Part shown: in pieces, positions 1 through 8,086 of the stretch
Layout of the letters: every line of letters starts with the position of its first letter
Numbering within the stretch: position 1 is the stretch's first letter
Assembly (NCBI GenBank): GCA_001275005.1
Contig: JWZX01001921.1
Coordinates: forward strand, 1-18,328
DNA: 18,328 nucleotides
Reading direction: 5' to 3'
From: Chrysochromulina tobinii
Lineage: Eukaryota; Haptophyta; Prymnesiales; Chrysochromulinaceae
The notes under the pieces: generated by a model
Seen by the model: the letters and a program-made list of their open reading frames with translations, nothing else
Told to the model about the DNA's origin: nothing
Databases searched by the model: none
Made by a program: the position numbers and the translations under genes

Positions 1-194
1 AGGACCGTTGCTATGTGTGGGAGAACGAGTGCGTACACACTCCGATACCGGGCGATCCCATAAAGTTATAGGGATCAGCTCAAGCCGGTGTCTCCCAATC
101 CGGGCGTTGGACATGATCCCGGTTACCGGCCAGCGCAAGCGCCGACGGGCTCCAGGGGCCCCCCGCCCGGGGGAATCGCCGTCAGAGACAGCGA
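1..194. other. Left-edge non-coding sequence beyond the RT ORF
   Basis: No convincing gene is seen. This stretch lies downstream of the stop codon of the minus-strand reverse transcriptase ORF, so it would be the 3' flank or terminal region of that element. I compared it by eye with the sequence right of the Gag-like ORF (4636-5178) and saw no shared terminal repeat. The element may therefore continue past the window edge, or its ends may have decayed. Confidence 0.4.
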
Positions 195-2879
195 TTATGT
201 AGGCCAGTCAGAGTGCTGGCCGTGTTGCTCACCTTCCTCAAGCCACGCCTCCAGCGGGCCGGTGAGCATCGCGTGCGAGGGCACGCGCATTTCGACGACG
301 TCGGCGCCCAGTGCGCGGGGTATTGCAAACTCGCCCCGCGACGGTAGGTCCGCAATATTAGCGGCCGAGGGCACGTAGTCAAAGTAGGCAGCCGTGCGCA
401 GGCCGGCTGCCAGCAGGTGGTAGGCATTGGAGATGTCGGCCATGTCGACTGAGGCCGAGTAGCCGTGCACGAGGGCCGAGAGGGCGACCGTGTTATCAGC
501 AAAGTGCACCACGCGCCGTCCCGCGAACCGCTGGGGGAACGTGTAGTATGGTGCAAGCATTCCAAGCCCTTCCAGCTGCGCTATGTACGTGCGCCGCTGC
601 CTGCGCATGTAGTACCGGACCGTGTCAATGTCCGGACGCCCGGATGCCATGACTGTCCAACCGTCCGTCGGATCGTGGATGATCATGCCGAGCTCCCCGT
701 TGAATTGCCAGGGCTCTGGCAGCGGGTGGTCTCGCGGCAAAAAGTGTTCCTTAGCGCCGCGGGGCTGCGCGTCGCAGTCGCGCTCTCTCTTGCGGCGCCA
801 GCTGAATGCCGCGTCGGTGTAGACAAGAATCGGGGGGGTCGTATCCGCGACGATGGGGATGCGGAGAGGAGGGAGGCGCGGTTTGGCGCCATCAAGCAGC
901 GCGCGGAAGAACGCATGCGAGCGCTGCATGGCTGGCGTGAACGTGGTCGGGCCCGGGTGGTTCTGCCTGTCCACCAGTGGAAGCAGCGCCGCCCGCCCTA
1001 CGCGCGCACACGCCGTCTCCAAGAGGAAGCCGCTGGTGCCCATAAGGTGGGCCGCGCTAGCGCCGCTAATGCCATGCGTGCTCGCCTCATCCCATTGCGC
1101 GAGCACCTTCGCCCGACGGCGATCCGTCGGCGTGAACGTGGCATAGCCGCGCTCGGGCAGCGTGGAGAGGTCAATGTCGACGCCGAGGCCCATGTTGCGA
1201 GTCGCCATCGGCTTCGTCTTTTCCGGGTCAAGCCGTTGGGCTCGCCGGGGCTCGCGCCGGTGGCCACCATCACCAAGCGCGTCGATGAGGCCCTCGAGGC
1301 AGCGTTGGGCGCTGTGCCCTCCACTGTCCCAGTCTACTAGCATGTAGTCATCGACGTAGTGATCGGCGGGCACGCCGCACAGTTCACGCAAGGCCGCGAC
1401 GACGAGTTCGGGACTCTGCCCAAAGTTGATCACCGATGAGGTGAGTCCAAAGGGGTGCCCCGGGTGGTAGTAGTAGCGCACCGAGCTCGCTTCCGGGTCC
1501 CAAACCGCGATGGCTGTGAGGCATGGCTGCGACGTGGGGATCGTTTTGAAGGCGCTCTTCTGGTCGAGGAATGCCGACCGGAGCGAAAGGCCTTCTCGGA
1601 TGGCCTGGAGAGGGGCGCCGCGGAGGAGTTGGGCCGCCACTCTGGCAACCACCGCGGCGAAGACGAACGAGGGGGTCACGATGGTTTCCGTGGTCCTCGT
1701 GCAGTTGTTGGTGCGGACCCATTGGCCGTCGTCGATGCACCTGTACGACGGTCCCGACTCCTTTAGCTCGAGCTTAGCAAACCGAGGCATCGGTATGGGC
1801 GGCCCGGTCGCAGCCCCTTCTGGGCAGGCCTGCCGTAGGTCGTGCCAAGACATGGGTCCGATGAGGAGGTTCTTGTCGAGCTCTTTCTTGGTGCAGTTGC
1901 GCACCGCGTCGGCCCCCAGCGTAAGGCGCCCGTGTCGGTCGATGGCGGAGCGCCGTACCCGTTCCTCAACTTGCCGGCGCACCGCGTTAGCGTGCGCTGA
2001 GAGGTTCGCTTGGCACCGAGCCGCCTCGGCAGGGGTGAGCTTTGGGTGGATTGGCCTGTAGACGCTGCTGTCAATGGGGTCCCAGATTGGGGCGCCATGC
2101 ACCGCAAGCCGAGCAAGTTCGCGGTGAGGCCAGGCGAGCGCATCAACGAGTGCCGCCCATCCCGCAACGTTCGCATCGCCGGCGATGCGCAGAGCGTGGG
2201 GAGGCATGTGCTGGTCTACAATGACTCGGCTGCAGGCCCGGAGGCCGCTGATCGCAGTGAAGAGGCGTTGCATGCGCTCGTTGCGCCGCAATTCAAGCGC
2301 ACCGCCTTGTCGCAGTGACCATTGCACTGCGCTGCGGAGGTTGCCTTGCACGTGCGTGCCACGTAGCCTGGCATCGACCGGGAAGAAATTCTCGGCCAAG
2401 AGCTTGCTGACCGCTTCAGAGTAGTGCGCCGCATATCCCGAGACGGTGCGCACTCGGCGTTGCTCGGGCGGGAGGATGATGCGGCCGCCACCCGGCGCAT
2501 CGGCAGCGGCCTGCTTCCACGGATAGCGCTCGCGCGGCTCGGTGCTGAGGCGCATGCGTTCGATCGTACGAACCACCTCAGCATAGTGGTGGCACGGCGG
2601 CGGCAAGTCGCCAAGGAAGTCCAGCGCGGGCCCGTAGACGCGCAGCCATGCACCAAGAAGCACGGCCATGCGCATGGTGCGCGCAAGTGTCAAAACTTGT
2701 GAAGCGCCGTGTCGACCGGGGTCGAATACGTGCAATGGCGCAGGGAAGGGCGAAGGGTGCCCTATGGAGTGCCGTCGGCGCAGCCACGCCGATTGACGAA
2801 ACCGCAAGTTCGAGGAACTTGCAGAGCGCCGGCTTTGCAAATGGCGGCGATTCGCATCGGCGGCGCGCGCAAAGCCCAT
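195..2879 (-). CDS. DIRS-type reverse transcriptase / RNase H ORF of a retroelement
   Basis: An open frame of 894 codons encodes a reverse transcriptase followed by RNase H. RT motif A has Asp439 in LDQKSAF, motif B is PFGLTSS (about 476-482), and motif C is HYVDDYMLVD with Tyr-Val-Asp-Asp at 508-511. The RNase H part keeps four acidic residues: D689 (VYTDA), E770 (AQLEG), D795 (HFADN) and D844 (NIADLPSR). The last motif resembles the RNase H end of DIRS and related tyrosine-recombinase elements. No integrase, recombinase or protease domain is seen. The catalytic set is complete and the frame unbroken, so the copy may be young or functional. The first 65 or so residues are low-quality; Met69 or Met71 (2675 or 2669) may be the true start, which would leave a gap of about 200 bp to the divergent ORF. 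DIRS assignment is by motif only. Confidence 0.85.
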   Translation of the reverse strand: MGFARAADANRRHLQSRRSASSSNLRFRQSAWLRRRHSIGHPSPFPAPLHVFDPGRHGASQVLTLARTMRMAVLLGAWLRVYGPALDFLGDLPPPCHHYAEVVRTIERMRLSTEPRERYPWKQAAADAPGGGRIILPPEQRRVRTVSGYAAHYSEAVSKLLAENFFPVDARLRGTHVQGNLRSAVQWSLRQGGALELRRNERMQRLFTAISGLRACSRVIVDQHMPPHALRIAGDANVAGWAALVDALAWPHRELARLAVHGAPIWDPIDSSVYRPIHPKLTPAEAARCQANLSAHANAVRRQVEERVRRSAIDRHGRLTLGADAVRNCTKKELDKNLLIGPMSWHDLRQACPEGAATGPPIPMPRFAKLELKESGPSYRCIDDGQWVRTNNCTRTTETIVTPSFVFAAVVARVAAQLLRGAPLQAIREGLSLRSAFLDQKSAFKTIPTSQPCLTAIAVWDPEASSVRYYYHPGHPFGLTSSVINFGQSPELVVAALRELCGVPADHYVDDYMLVDWDSGGHSAQRCLEGLIDALGDGGHRREPRRAQRLDPEKTKPMATRNMGLGVDIDLSTLPERGYATFTPTDRRRAKVLAQWDEASTHGISGASAAHLMGTSGFLLETACARVGRAALLPLVDRQNHPGPTTFTPAMQRSHAFFRALLDGAKPRLPPLRIPIVADTTPPILVYTDAAFSWRRKRERDCDAQPRGAKEHFLPRDHPLPEPWQFNGELGMIIHDPTDGWTVMASGRPDIDTVRYYMRRQRRTYIAQLEGLGMLAPYYTFPQRFAGRRVVHFADNTVALSALVHGYSASVDMADISNAYHLLAAGLRTAAYFDYVPSAANIADLPSRGEFAIPRALGADVVEMRVPSHAMLTGPLEAWLEEGEQHGQHSDWPT

Positions 2880-4635
2880 GGTGGTTCGGACCGCAGAGGA
2901 GCAGGGCGCCGCCGCGTTGGCGGCACTCGCCGCAGCCGTCGAAGGTCAGGGCGGCAGCCTCGATGCTGTGGATCCCTGTGTCCCGCCTGAGGGGGCGGGT
3001 GAGGACGACGATGAGGAGTCGGGCAGGGAAAGCGAGGGCCACTCAGAGCCAGATCACGCCCATGGCGGCGGTGGCGGCGGGAGCGCCTCTGGCGGTGGCG
3101 GCGGCGGCGTGACCGGCGGCGGCGGGTCTGCGCCGGCCGTGACGCCGGCACCGAAGGTGGCCGATGATTTAGCCGCTATCGCCCTGGAGGCTGATGCGGT
3201 GGTCGGCCCGCTTCTCGTGGGCGCCATCTCCACTGCCCGGAACCAGCGCCCGCTGCAGCGGTCGTATGTGAAGAACCTGGAGGCGGAGACGAGCCCCGGC
3301 AAGTATGAGCCCTTGCGGCCGGCACTCGGCGACAGCCCTGGGCAGCTCGCCGAGTTCAGACGGCTGGCCGGCTTCCTGTTCATCGAACTGAGCGCCGTCG
3401 ACGCCTCGCTGGATCACCACAACCGTCAATATGACATACCACGCCTGCTCGCCGCCCTTCGCGAGCTGCTGGAGATGAGCGCCCTGCCTCCTTCATACAA
3501 GCCCTCGGGTGCGGCTGGCGGGGTGGGGCCTGCGTCGGGCCTGACGGCGGCGCTGGCGTCGCTCGGGTCGAGCCTCGGTGCTGCCATCGGGAGCCACATG
3601 CCAAAGGCAGCCAAGGAGGAGAAGAAGGAGGAGCGCGTGAGCGTGAAGTTCGTGCTGCGCCTGCAGGAGGTCTTCAATACGCGCCCGCACGGCGAGACGC
3701 GGGTGGAGCTGTATGAGCTCGCCAATCGTACGCTAATCGGCCACTTCCGTGAGTCCCTGAAGCACGGCGTGTTCCCGGTGGACATGCTGGTGGCGGTGGA
3801 CCGGATGGCGCCCTTCGCCACCAAGACGGGCGCCTTCAGCGCGACCGACGACCCGTCCATGGAGCTGAACCCGAAGACCGGCAAGGTGGAGGACGTGAGC
3901 CGTGATCCAAAGGCGGCGTCCGCGGCGAGCTCCGAGGATTACCTGGCCAAGGTACAGATCTTCTTCACGACGATCGCCGTGATGCTGCACGGAGTGAAGT
4001 GCAACAAGGCGCCCTATGTCGTGGTGGGCCACGAGACCGAGGAGTTCTGCTCGCTGTCGGTGTGCTACGAGTTCCTCAAGTTCACGGCGACCTTGGGGAA
4101 GGTGCCCTTGGCAACGCTGCGGACGATTATGGACGCCACGCTGCAGAACATTGCGGAGGTGGCGAACGCCCGGGTTGGCGAGCGCAAGAACTTCACGATG
4201 GCGATTCGCAAGGGGCTGGAGCGTCTGAAGGAGCGTGTGGAGCTGGTGCGGATCGCGCAACCCCCGGCGGCCACTAGCACCGCCAATTTGAGCCCGGAGA
4301 CAGCCACGCCTCCGGCGGCGCCAAAAGAGGCCGGCGCGCTGACGAGCGAGGCCGTGGCCGAGATGATCGTCTCGGGTGTCACAGCAGGCCTGGCGAAGAT
4401 AAACCCGCGGCGGCGCCCGGGCAAGGGCGGCGGGAAGCCCGGCTCGCCCGCGGGCGGGCGCAAGGCGGCCGCCGAGCGGCAGAAGCGCGAGCGCGATGCC
4501 GAGGTCGAGTACGACGTGAACGGCACGCCCGCGAAGCGGAAGCCAAAACGGGGCGGCTACGATGATGCGCCCCGGTGCCAGCAGAAGAACCACTTCAAGG
4601 ACTCGTGGTGCGCATACTCGCATGCGCACATGTGA
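2878..4635 (+). CDS. Gag-like / putative nucleic-acid-binding protein of the same retroelement
   Basis: This 585-codon frame has strongly GC-biased third positions, as expected of a real gene. It starts with an acidic, low-complexity segment, followed by a Gly-rich linker (about 61-83). A helical central region follows (about 105-430), then a Pro/Ala-rich stretch and a basic Lys/Arg/Gly-rich tail. The last residues carry a Cys/His cluster (C567, H572, C578, H582, H584) reminiscent of a degenerate CCCH or knuckle-type zinc finger. A basic region plus a terminal Cys/His cluster is the usual layout of a retroelement Gag. Its ATG overlaps the annotated start of the minus-strand RT ORF in the palindrome CCATGG. 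I do not recognise the central domain, so the Gag role is inferred from layout and neighbourhood. It could instead be an unrelated host gene. Confidence 0.6.
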   Translation: MVVRTAEEQGAAALAALAAAVEGQGGSLDAVDPCVPPEGAGEDDDEESGRESEGHSEPDHAHGGGGGGSASGGGGGGVTGGGGSAPAVTPAPKVADDLAAIALEADAVVGPLLVGAISTARNQRPLQRSYVKNLEAETSPGKYEPLRPALGDSPGQLAEFRRLAGFLFIELSAVDASLDHHNRQYDIPRLLAALRELLEMSALPPSYKPSGAAGGVGPASGLTAALASLGSSLGAAIGSHMPKAAKEEKKEERVSVKFVLRLQEVFNTRPHGETRVELYELANRTLIGHFRESLKHGVFPVDMLVAVDRMAPFATKTGAFSATDDPSMELNPKTGKVEDVSRDPKAASAASSEDYLAKVQIFFTTIAVMLHGVKCNKAPYVVVGHETEEFCSLSVCYEFLKFTATLGKVPLATLRTIMDATLQNIAEVANARVGERKNFTMAIRKGLERLKERVELVRIAQPPAATSTANLSPETATPPAAPKEAGALTSEAVAEMIVSGVTAGLAKINPRRRPGKGGGKPGSPAGGRKAAAERQKRERDAEVEYDVNGTPAKRKPKRGGYDDAPRCQQKNHFKDSWCAYSHAHM

Positions 4636-5178
4636 TAAGGGGGGGGGTTCGTAGAGCGCCTGTGCATATGCGCAGAGGCCCGCTGGCCCGCCCGAGTGCA
4701 CATATCGCCAACGGGGACGAGGGAGACCGCGCATACGCGGCCTGTGCAGGTGTGGGTGGGTGGGGAAGCAAGCTGCGCGTAGGAGCCGACGGCTCACCGG
4801 CGCGCTTGCTCTGATTCCGTGCGCGCGATGCGCGGGCGCCGCCAGGCGCCGTTGCTTGCTGAGCGCGCGCCATGGGTTTGAGCGGGGCCGCGGCTCCGCG
4901 ATCTTAGCGTACAATCGCACCCGACATGGGTGCGATTGTACAAATGCCTGTGGGGAGAGTGTGTGTGAATGAGCTTCAGAGGGAGGCCCGTCAGAAGTTG
5001 TTTAGCTACGCGGTAGCTGCACTGTCGAACTTTATTTTTTGGCGGGAAGAGAGAGAAATGAGATGTCTGTCTTGACGGAACGCCCTACACACTCCCTACA
5101 CTCGCCAAAACGCGCACGACCACCCTGTTTGGCCAATTCGCTCGACAGATCTTACGAATTCGGCGATCGGTGAATCTC
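4636..5178. other. Intergenic region between the retroelement and the plastid-protein gene
   Basis: No gene is visible. The left part is GC-rich with short palindromes (for example around 4829-4846 and 4881-4899) and a perfect hairpin at 4909-4941. From about 4980 the base composition becomes more AT-rich, with an A/T run near 5032-5040, and it probably holds the promoter and 5'UTR of the gene starting at 5179. A TTGAC motif lies at 5072-5076, about 100 bp before that ATG. Confidence 0.5.
4909..4941. repeat. Perfect 14-bp inverted repeat with a 5-nt loop
   Basis: The arms 4909-4922 (GTACAATCGCACCC) and 4928-4941 are exact reverse complements separated by GACAT. It lies about 270 bp beyond the stop of the Gag-like ORF, close to where base composition shifts. 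It could be a terminal structure of the retroelement, an RNA 3'-end signal, or a small transposon footprint. The sequence alone does not decide. Confidence 0.85.
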
Positions 5179-5625
5179 ATGCGCGCCCGCCGCTCATCAG
5201 TCGAGATGCTTTTAGCCCTCGTCTGCTTACTACCGTCCACCGGCGTCCGAGCTTTTCAACAGAAGCATGGCGTTTGGGCTGCACGCCACTGTCAGCTTGG
5301 GATTTCTCGAGCGTTTTTCTTGACTTGTGTACAAGATGTGCCAGAGAATGTTGATGATGAATTGGCCATGGAATTCAACAAGCGTTTGCAACAGGAGGGT
5401 GGTCCCACCGCCTTTAAGCTGAAGTCGAGCATCAATGACGTTCGCGATGCGGCAAAGACGAGCGCCCGAAAGGTCACGGCGATCGGCGAGGACGTTGCCG
5501 ACGCCGCTGGAAGTCTCACGTCGAGGCTGACCGAGCAACAGAAGAACATTGCAAAGATCATCCTCGCGCTGATCGCGTTCCAGATCGCAATACAAACCAT
5601 CGCTGGCGTCTTTGGTAGCCGTTGA
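5179..5625 (+). CDS. Small plastid-targeted single-span membrane protein (hypothetical)
   Basis: The frame opens three codons earlier at a GTG, but the first ATG is at 5179 and gives 148 aa. The N-terminus has a basic n-region (RARRSS), a hydrophobic core (MLLALVCLLP) and a c-region ending Val-Arg-Ala before Phe. This is the signal peptide plus Phe at +1 known for plastid preproteins of red-derived complex plastids. The mature part is charged and helical with Ala/Asp/Lys-rich heptad-like stretches. It ends in one hydrophobic segment (KIILALIAFQIAIQTIAGVF) a few residues from the C-terminus. I infer a tail-anchored plastid membrane protein. The family is not recognised. It converges on the CheR-like gene. 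Confidence 0.7.
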   Translation: MRARRSSVEMLLALVCLLPSTGVRAFQQKHGVWAARHCQLGISRAFFLTCVQDVPENVDDELAMEFNKRLQQEGGPTAFKLKSSINDVRDAAKTSARKVTAIGEDVADAAGSLTSRLTEQQKNIAKIILALIAFQIAIQTIAGVFGSR

Positions 5626-6063
5626 CCGTTGCAACAACGCCTGCAAAATTGGCACACTCCGGACCGCGGGCAACCAGGGCAAGTACCGTGCTGAGTGTTG
5701 CAGGATGATGCAGGCATGCAGCGGGGACCGGGGAACGTTACTAGTCGTGAATGTACGCGCTCACACGCATTGGTGTAATTCTTCCTAGTTGCGTTCTGAG
5801 AGCGGCCTCAGGACATATACGTACGCGCGGTGCTGGAGGGGACCCAACGTCATGCATCATTTAGAATCGTCGATGCAATACACCTCCGTGGACCGTGCCG
5901 CGTGCGCTTAATCTGATCTGACATGATCTGAGGAGCGTGAACGCAGCGAGTCGGAACACGTGGACGGCACGTCGTCGTCGAAAGGGCCCCGCCCCCTGCC
6001 GCCGCCGCCGTCGGCTCGTGCTGCCGGCTCGCGCTCGCCCGGCCAAAGTTACAGTACGAGAGC
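5626..6063. other. Convergent intergenic region
   Basis: This is the space between two converging gene ends (plastid-protein gene on the plus strand, CheR-like gene on the minus). It presumably holds both 3'UTRs. No RNA gene or extended ORF is supported. A short run of related TGATCTGA/ATGATCTGA words occurs near 5911-5933. Confidence 0.5.
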
Positions 6064-7803
6064 TCAGGCATCTCGCTGAGAGCGCTGCCGCCTAGCCTTG
6101 GAGCGCGGCCCGCGGGACTTCGAAACGCCAAAGCGGGCCTCGATGGCCGCCAGGGTCACCTCTTCCATCTTGCGCCGCCGCTGCTCCTGCAGCGCGGCCT
6201 CCTCGCGAAGTCGCTCCACCAAGGGCTTGCGAGCCTCGAGCTTCTCGGCCAGTTGCTTGGGCATCGCCGCGCGTTGGAGAGCATGCATCTCTTCGAGCCC
6301 ACGGCGCAGCTCAGCCTCTTCGGCCAGCCGCATCTCCTGCCGCAGCTCGTCGATGCGCTCCGCGCGCCGCCGCTGGTATTCCCGGGCGCGTGAGTCGAGC
6401 GACTTCGCATAGAAGCTTGAGTTGCCGCTCGCTTTTAGGATCTCAATCGAGCGATCGCTCAGGCTGACTAGCAGCGGTGGCGGCGGCTCCTCGAGGGCAA
6501 AGCGTGGGCTCAGCCCAAGGTTCACCCGGAACTCGCGCAGCGTGCAGCTTCGCTCGAGGGCTTCTGCAGGGTCCGAGGTAGTAAGATGACCTACCCCCTT
6601 AGAGGTAGAGCTACAAGCGGGAGCCACCTCACGCGCACCGTCATCAACATCAGAGCTCGGCGCCCGAGGTGACGCCCGAGGGTCCTTGGCGAAGAGCTCC
6701 TTGCCTTCGACGGGCATGCGGCGCGACCACGCATTCGGTTCCAGACGCAGTGTACCCTCTCGCGTCTCGTGCTGCAGGCTCTTGACACGCTGCAGCCCAT
6801 GCGCGGTGATGGCTCCCTGCGGCAGCGCATCCGTCGCGCCCAGGATGAGCACGCCCTTCGGAGCCAGCCGCTCCATCATGGCATCGAGCGCCACCCGCGC
6901 AGCGTCCTCCGAGCAGTACAGAAAGATCGAGTAGCGGCAGAAGATGATGTCGAAGAGGCCGTCGCTCGCGGCCTTGGCGCCCTCGTCTGAGCATGGGACG
7001 GTCGCGTCGGAGACCTCGAAGGAGCAGTTTGCGCGAGCACTCTGGGCAAGGACGAAGCGGCGTGGAGCGGGCTCCGCGTCAAAAAAAGCAAACTGAGTCG
7101 CCGGGCTGGAGGAGGTGGCGGCGGCCGCCTGCTCGAAGTAGCCATCGCGTAGCTCGCGAGGGAGGCAGTCGAGCGCGGCTTCCGACCACTCGTACTGCTC
7201 GTCGTGTGCAGTGCCAATAATGGAGCTATCGCGGTCGCTACCATAGCCTTCAAATAGCGGCGCGCGCGTGCCAAAGACGGGTGCGAGCCAGCAGCGCCAG
7301 ATCATCTGCGCGGTGAAGAGCTCCTCGCCGCTTGAGCAGCCGCAGCTCCAGACGCGCAGCGGACGGCCTTCCGCCACTGCTGCCCGGGCCGCGGAAAAGA
7401 GGGCGACATCCGCAATGTAACTCTCCCACAGCGAAGGTCCGTCGCGAAAGAAGGCGGTGTTATGAATCCAAGCTCGCGACGTAATGTTTACTGTTGACCA
7501 GCCCGTTGGAGCGATCAGGCGCCGAGGCTCCCTCGCCTCGACTTGGCGCTTCTGGTCCGCTTTCACTTGTTGGCGCATCGCAGCAACGACAGAAGACATC
7601 ACACTCATACGCACTGGCGTTTTTGAGCTGGGCTCCGTGTTGCTGCCCGTGTTGGCGGACCCCACGTTGGAGCCCAGCGGCCCGAGTGCACGGTTGCTTC
7701 CTGAAGGCTTCGGTGGCGCCGCATCGCCTTTCCGCGTCAGCAGCGCCGGCATGAATGTGACCTCCGGCATTTTCGCGTGGATCGACTCTTGCATTCGCGG
7801 CAA
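6064..7803 (-). CDS. CheR-type SAM-dependent methyltransferase with C-terminal coiled coil
   Basis: The 579-aa product carries the signature blocks of bacterial chemoreceptor methyltransferases (CheR) in order. These are NTAFFRD (115-121), the SAM-binding loop RVWSCGCSSGEE (150-161), the acidic strand end GSDRD (188-192), then LPRELRDGYF (214-223) and FDIIFCRYSIFLY (284-296). In bacterial CheR the last motif usually reads FCRN; here Asn is replaced by Tyr290. CheR proteins methylate glutamates of chemoreceptors, but the substrate in a eukaryote is unknown. Residues about 1-100 are low-complexity and disordered. Residues about 365-440 are a linker. Residues about 470-560 are Glu/Arg/Leu-rich and predicted coiled coil, followed by a basic tail. 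No intron is needed. The coiled coil suggests a cytoskeletal or scaffold-bound enzyme; this is inference. Confidence 0.85.
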   Translation of the reverse strand: MPRMQESIHAKMPEVTFMPALLTRKGDAAPPKPSGSNRALGPLGSNVGSANTGSNTEPSSKTPVRMSVMSSVVAAMRQQVKADQKRQVEAREPRRLIAPTGWSTVNITSRAWIHNTAFFRDGPSLWESYIADVALFSAARAAVAEGRPLRVWSCGCSSGEELFTAQMIWRCWLAPVFGTRAPLFEGYGSDRDSSIIGTAHDEQYEWSEAALDCLPRELRDGYFEQAAAATSSSPATQFAFFDAEPAPRRFVLAQSARANCSFEVSDATVPCSDEGAKAASDGLFDIIFCRYSIFLYCSEDAARVALDAMMERLAPKGVLILGATDALPQGAITAHGLQRVKSLQHETREGTLRLEPNAWSRRMPVEGKELFAKDPRASPRAPSSDVDDGAREVAPACSSTSKGVGHLTTSDPAEALERSCTLREFRVNLGLSPRFALEEPPPPLLVSLSDRSIEILKASGNSSFYAKSLDSRAREYQRRRAERIDELRQEMRLAEEAELRRGLEEMHALQRAAMPKQLAEKLEARKPLVERLREEAALQEQRRRKMEEVTLAAIEARFGVSKSRGPRSKARRQRSQRDA

Positions 7804-8086
7804 GTGCGGATCGGCGGCGGGGGCGTGTGTGAGGGAGACAGAGAAATGTCAAACGAAAAAGTGATCATGAAGACGCGCCAAATCAAGTTTCAGAAGCCAG
7901 AAGAGTTTGACTTGACTTGACGCGGAACAACGGTACATGTCAAAGTTTAAAAGACACTCGGGCACAGTCCTGTACGGTACGGTATAGTACCGGGGGTCAG
8001 ATACCTTCAGGCTTCAATGACCTTCAATTGTCAACCTTGTCGCTTGTGGAGTCCCTTGTGTGCAACAAGCTCAATGACTCACCAAC
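7804..8086 (-). promoter_or_regulatory. Upstream region of the CheR-like gene with TTGAC tandem
   Basis: This 283-bp space lies upstream of the CheR-like ATG and downstream of the membrane-protein gene (both minus strand). It contains three perfect tandem copies of TTGAC at 7907-7921, about 105-120 bp before the ATG, and a short inverted repeat CGGTAC/GTACCG near 7974-7991. No TATA box is obvious. Related GTCAA words occur upstream of Nup98 and ARPC2. A regulatory role is inferred. Confidence 0.35.

Noticed and set aside
465-1340. Plus-strand ORF of 291 codons opposite the RT
   Set aside because: Antisense shadow of a frame with clear RT and RNase H motifs.
3733-4920. Long minus-strand ORF of 395 codons opposite the Gag-like ORF
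   Set aside because: Arg/His/Leu-rich composition typical of the antisense of a GC-rich gene, with no recognisable domain; codon bias favours the plus strand.
5272-5335. Possible intron in the plastid-protein gene, ending in a pyrimidine-rich tract and ACAAG
   Set aside because: Removing 64 nt breaks the frame; the other nearby GT donors tried (5221, 5235, 5244) also give lengths that are not multiples of three, while the unspliced frame is continuous.
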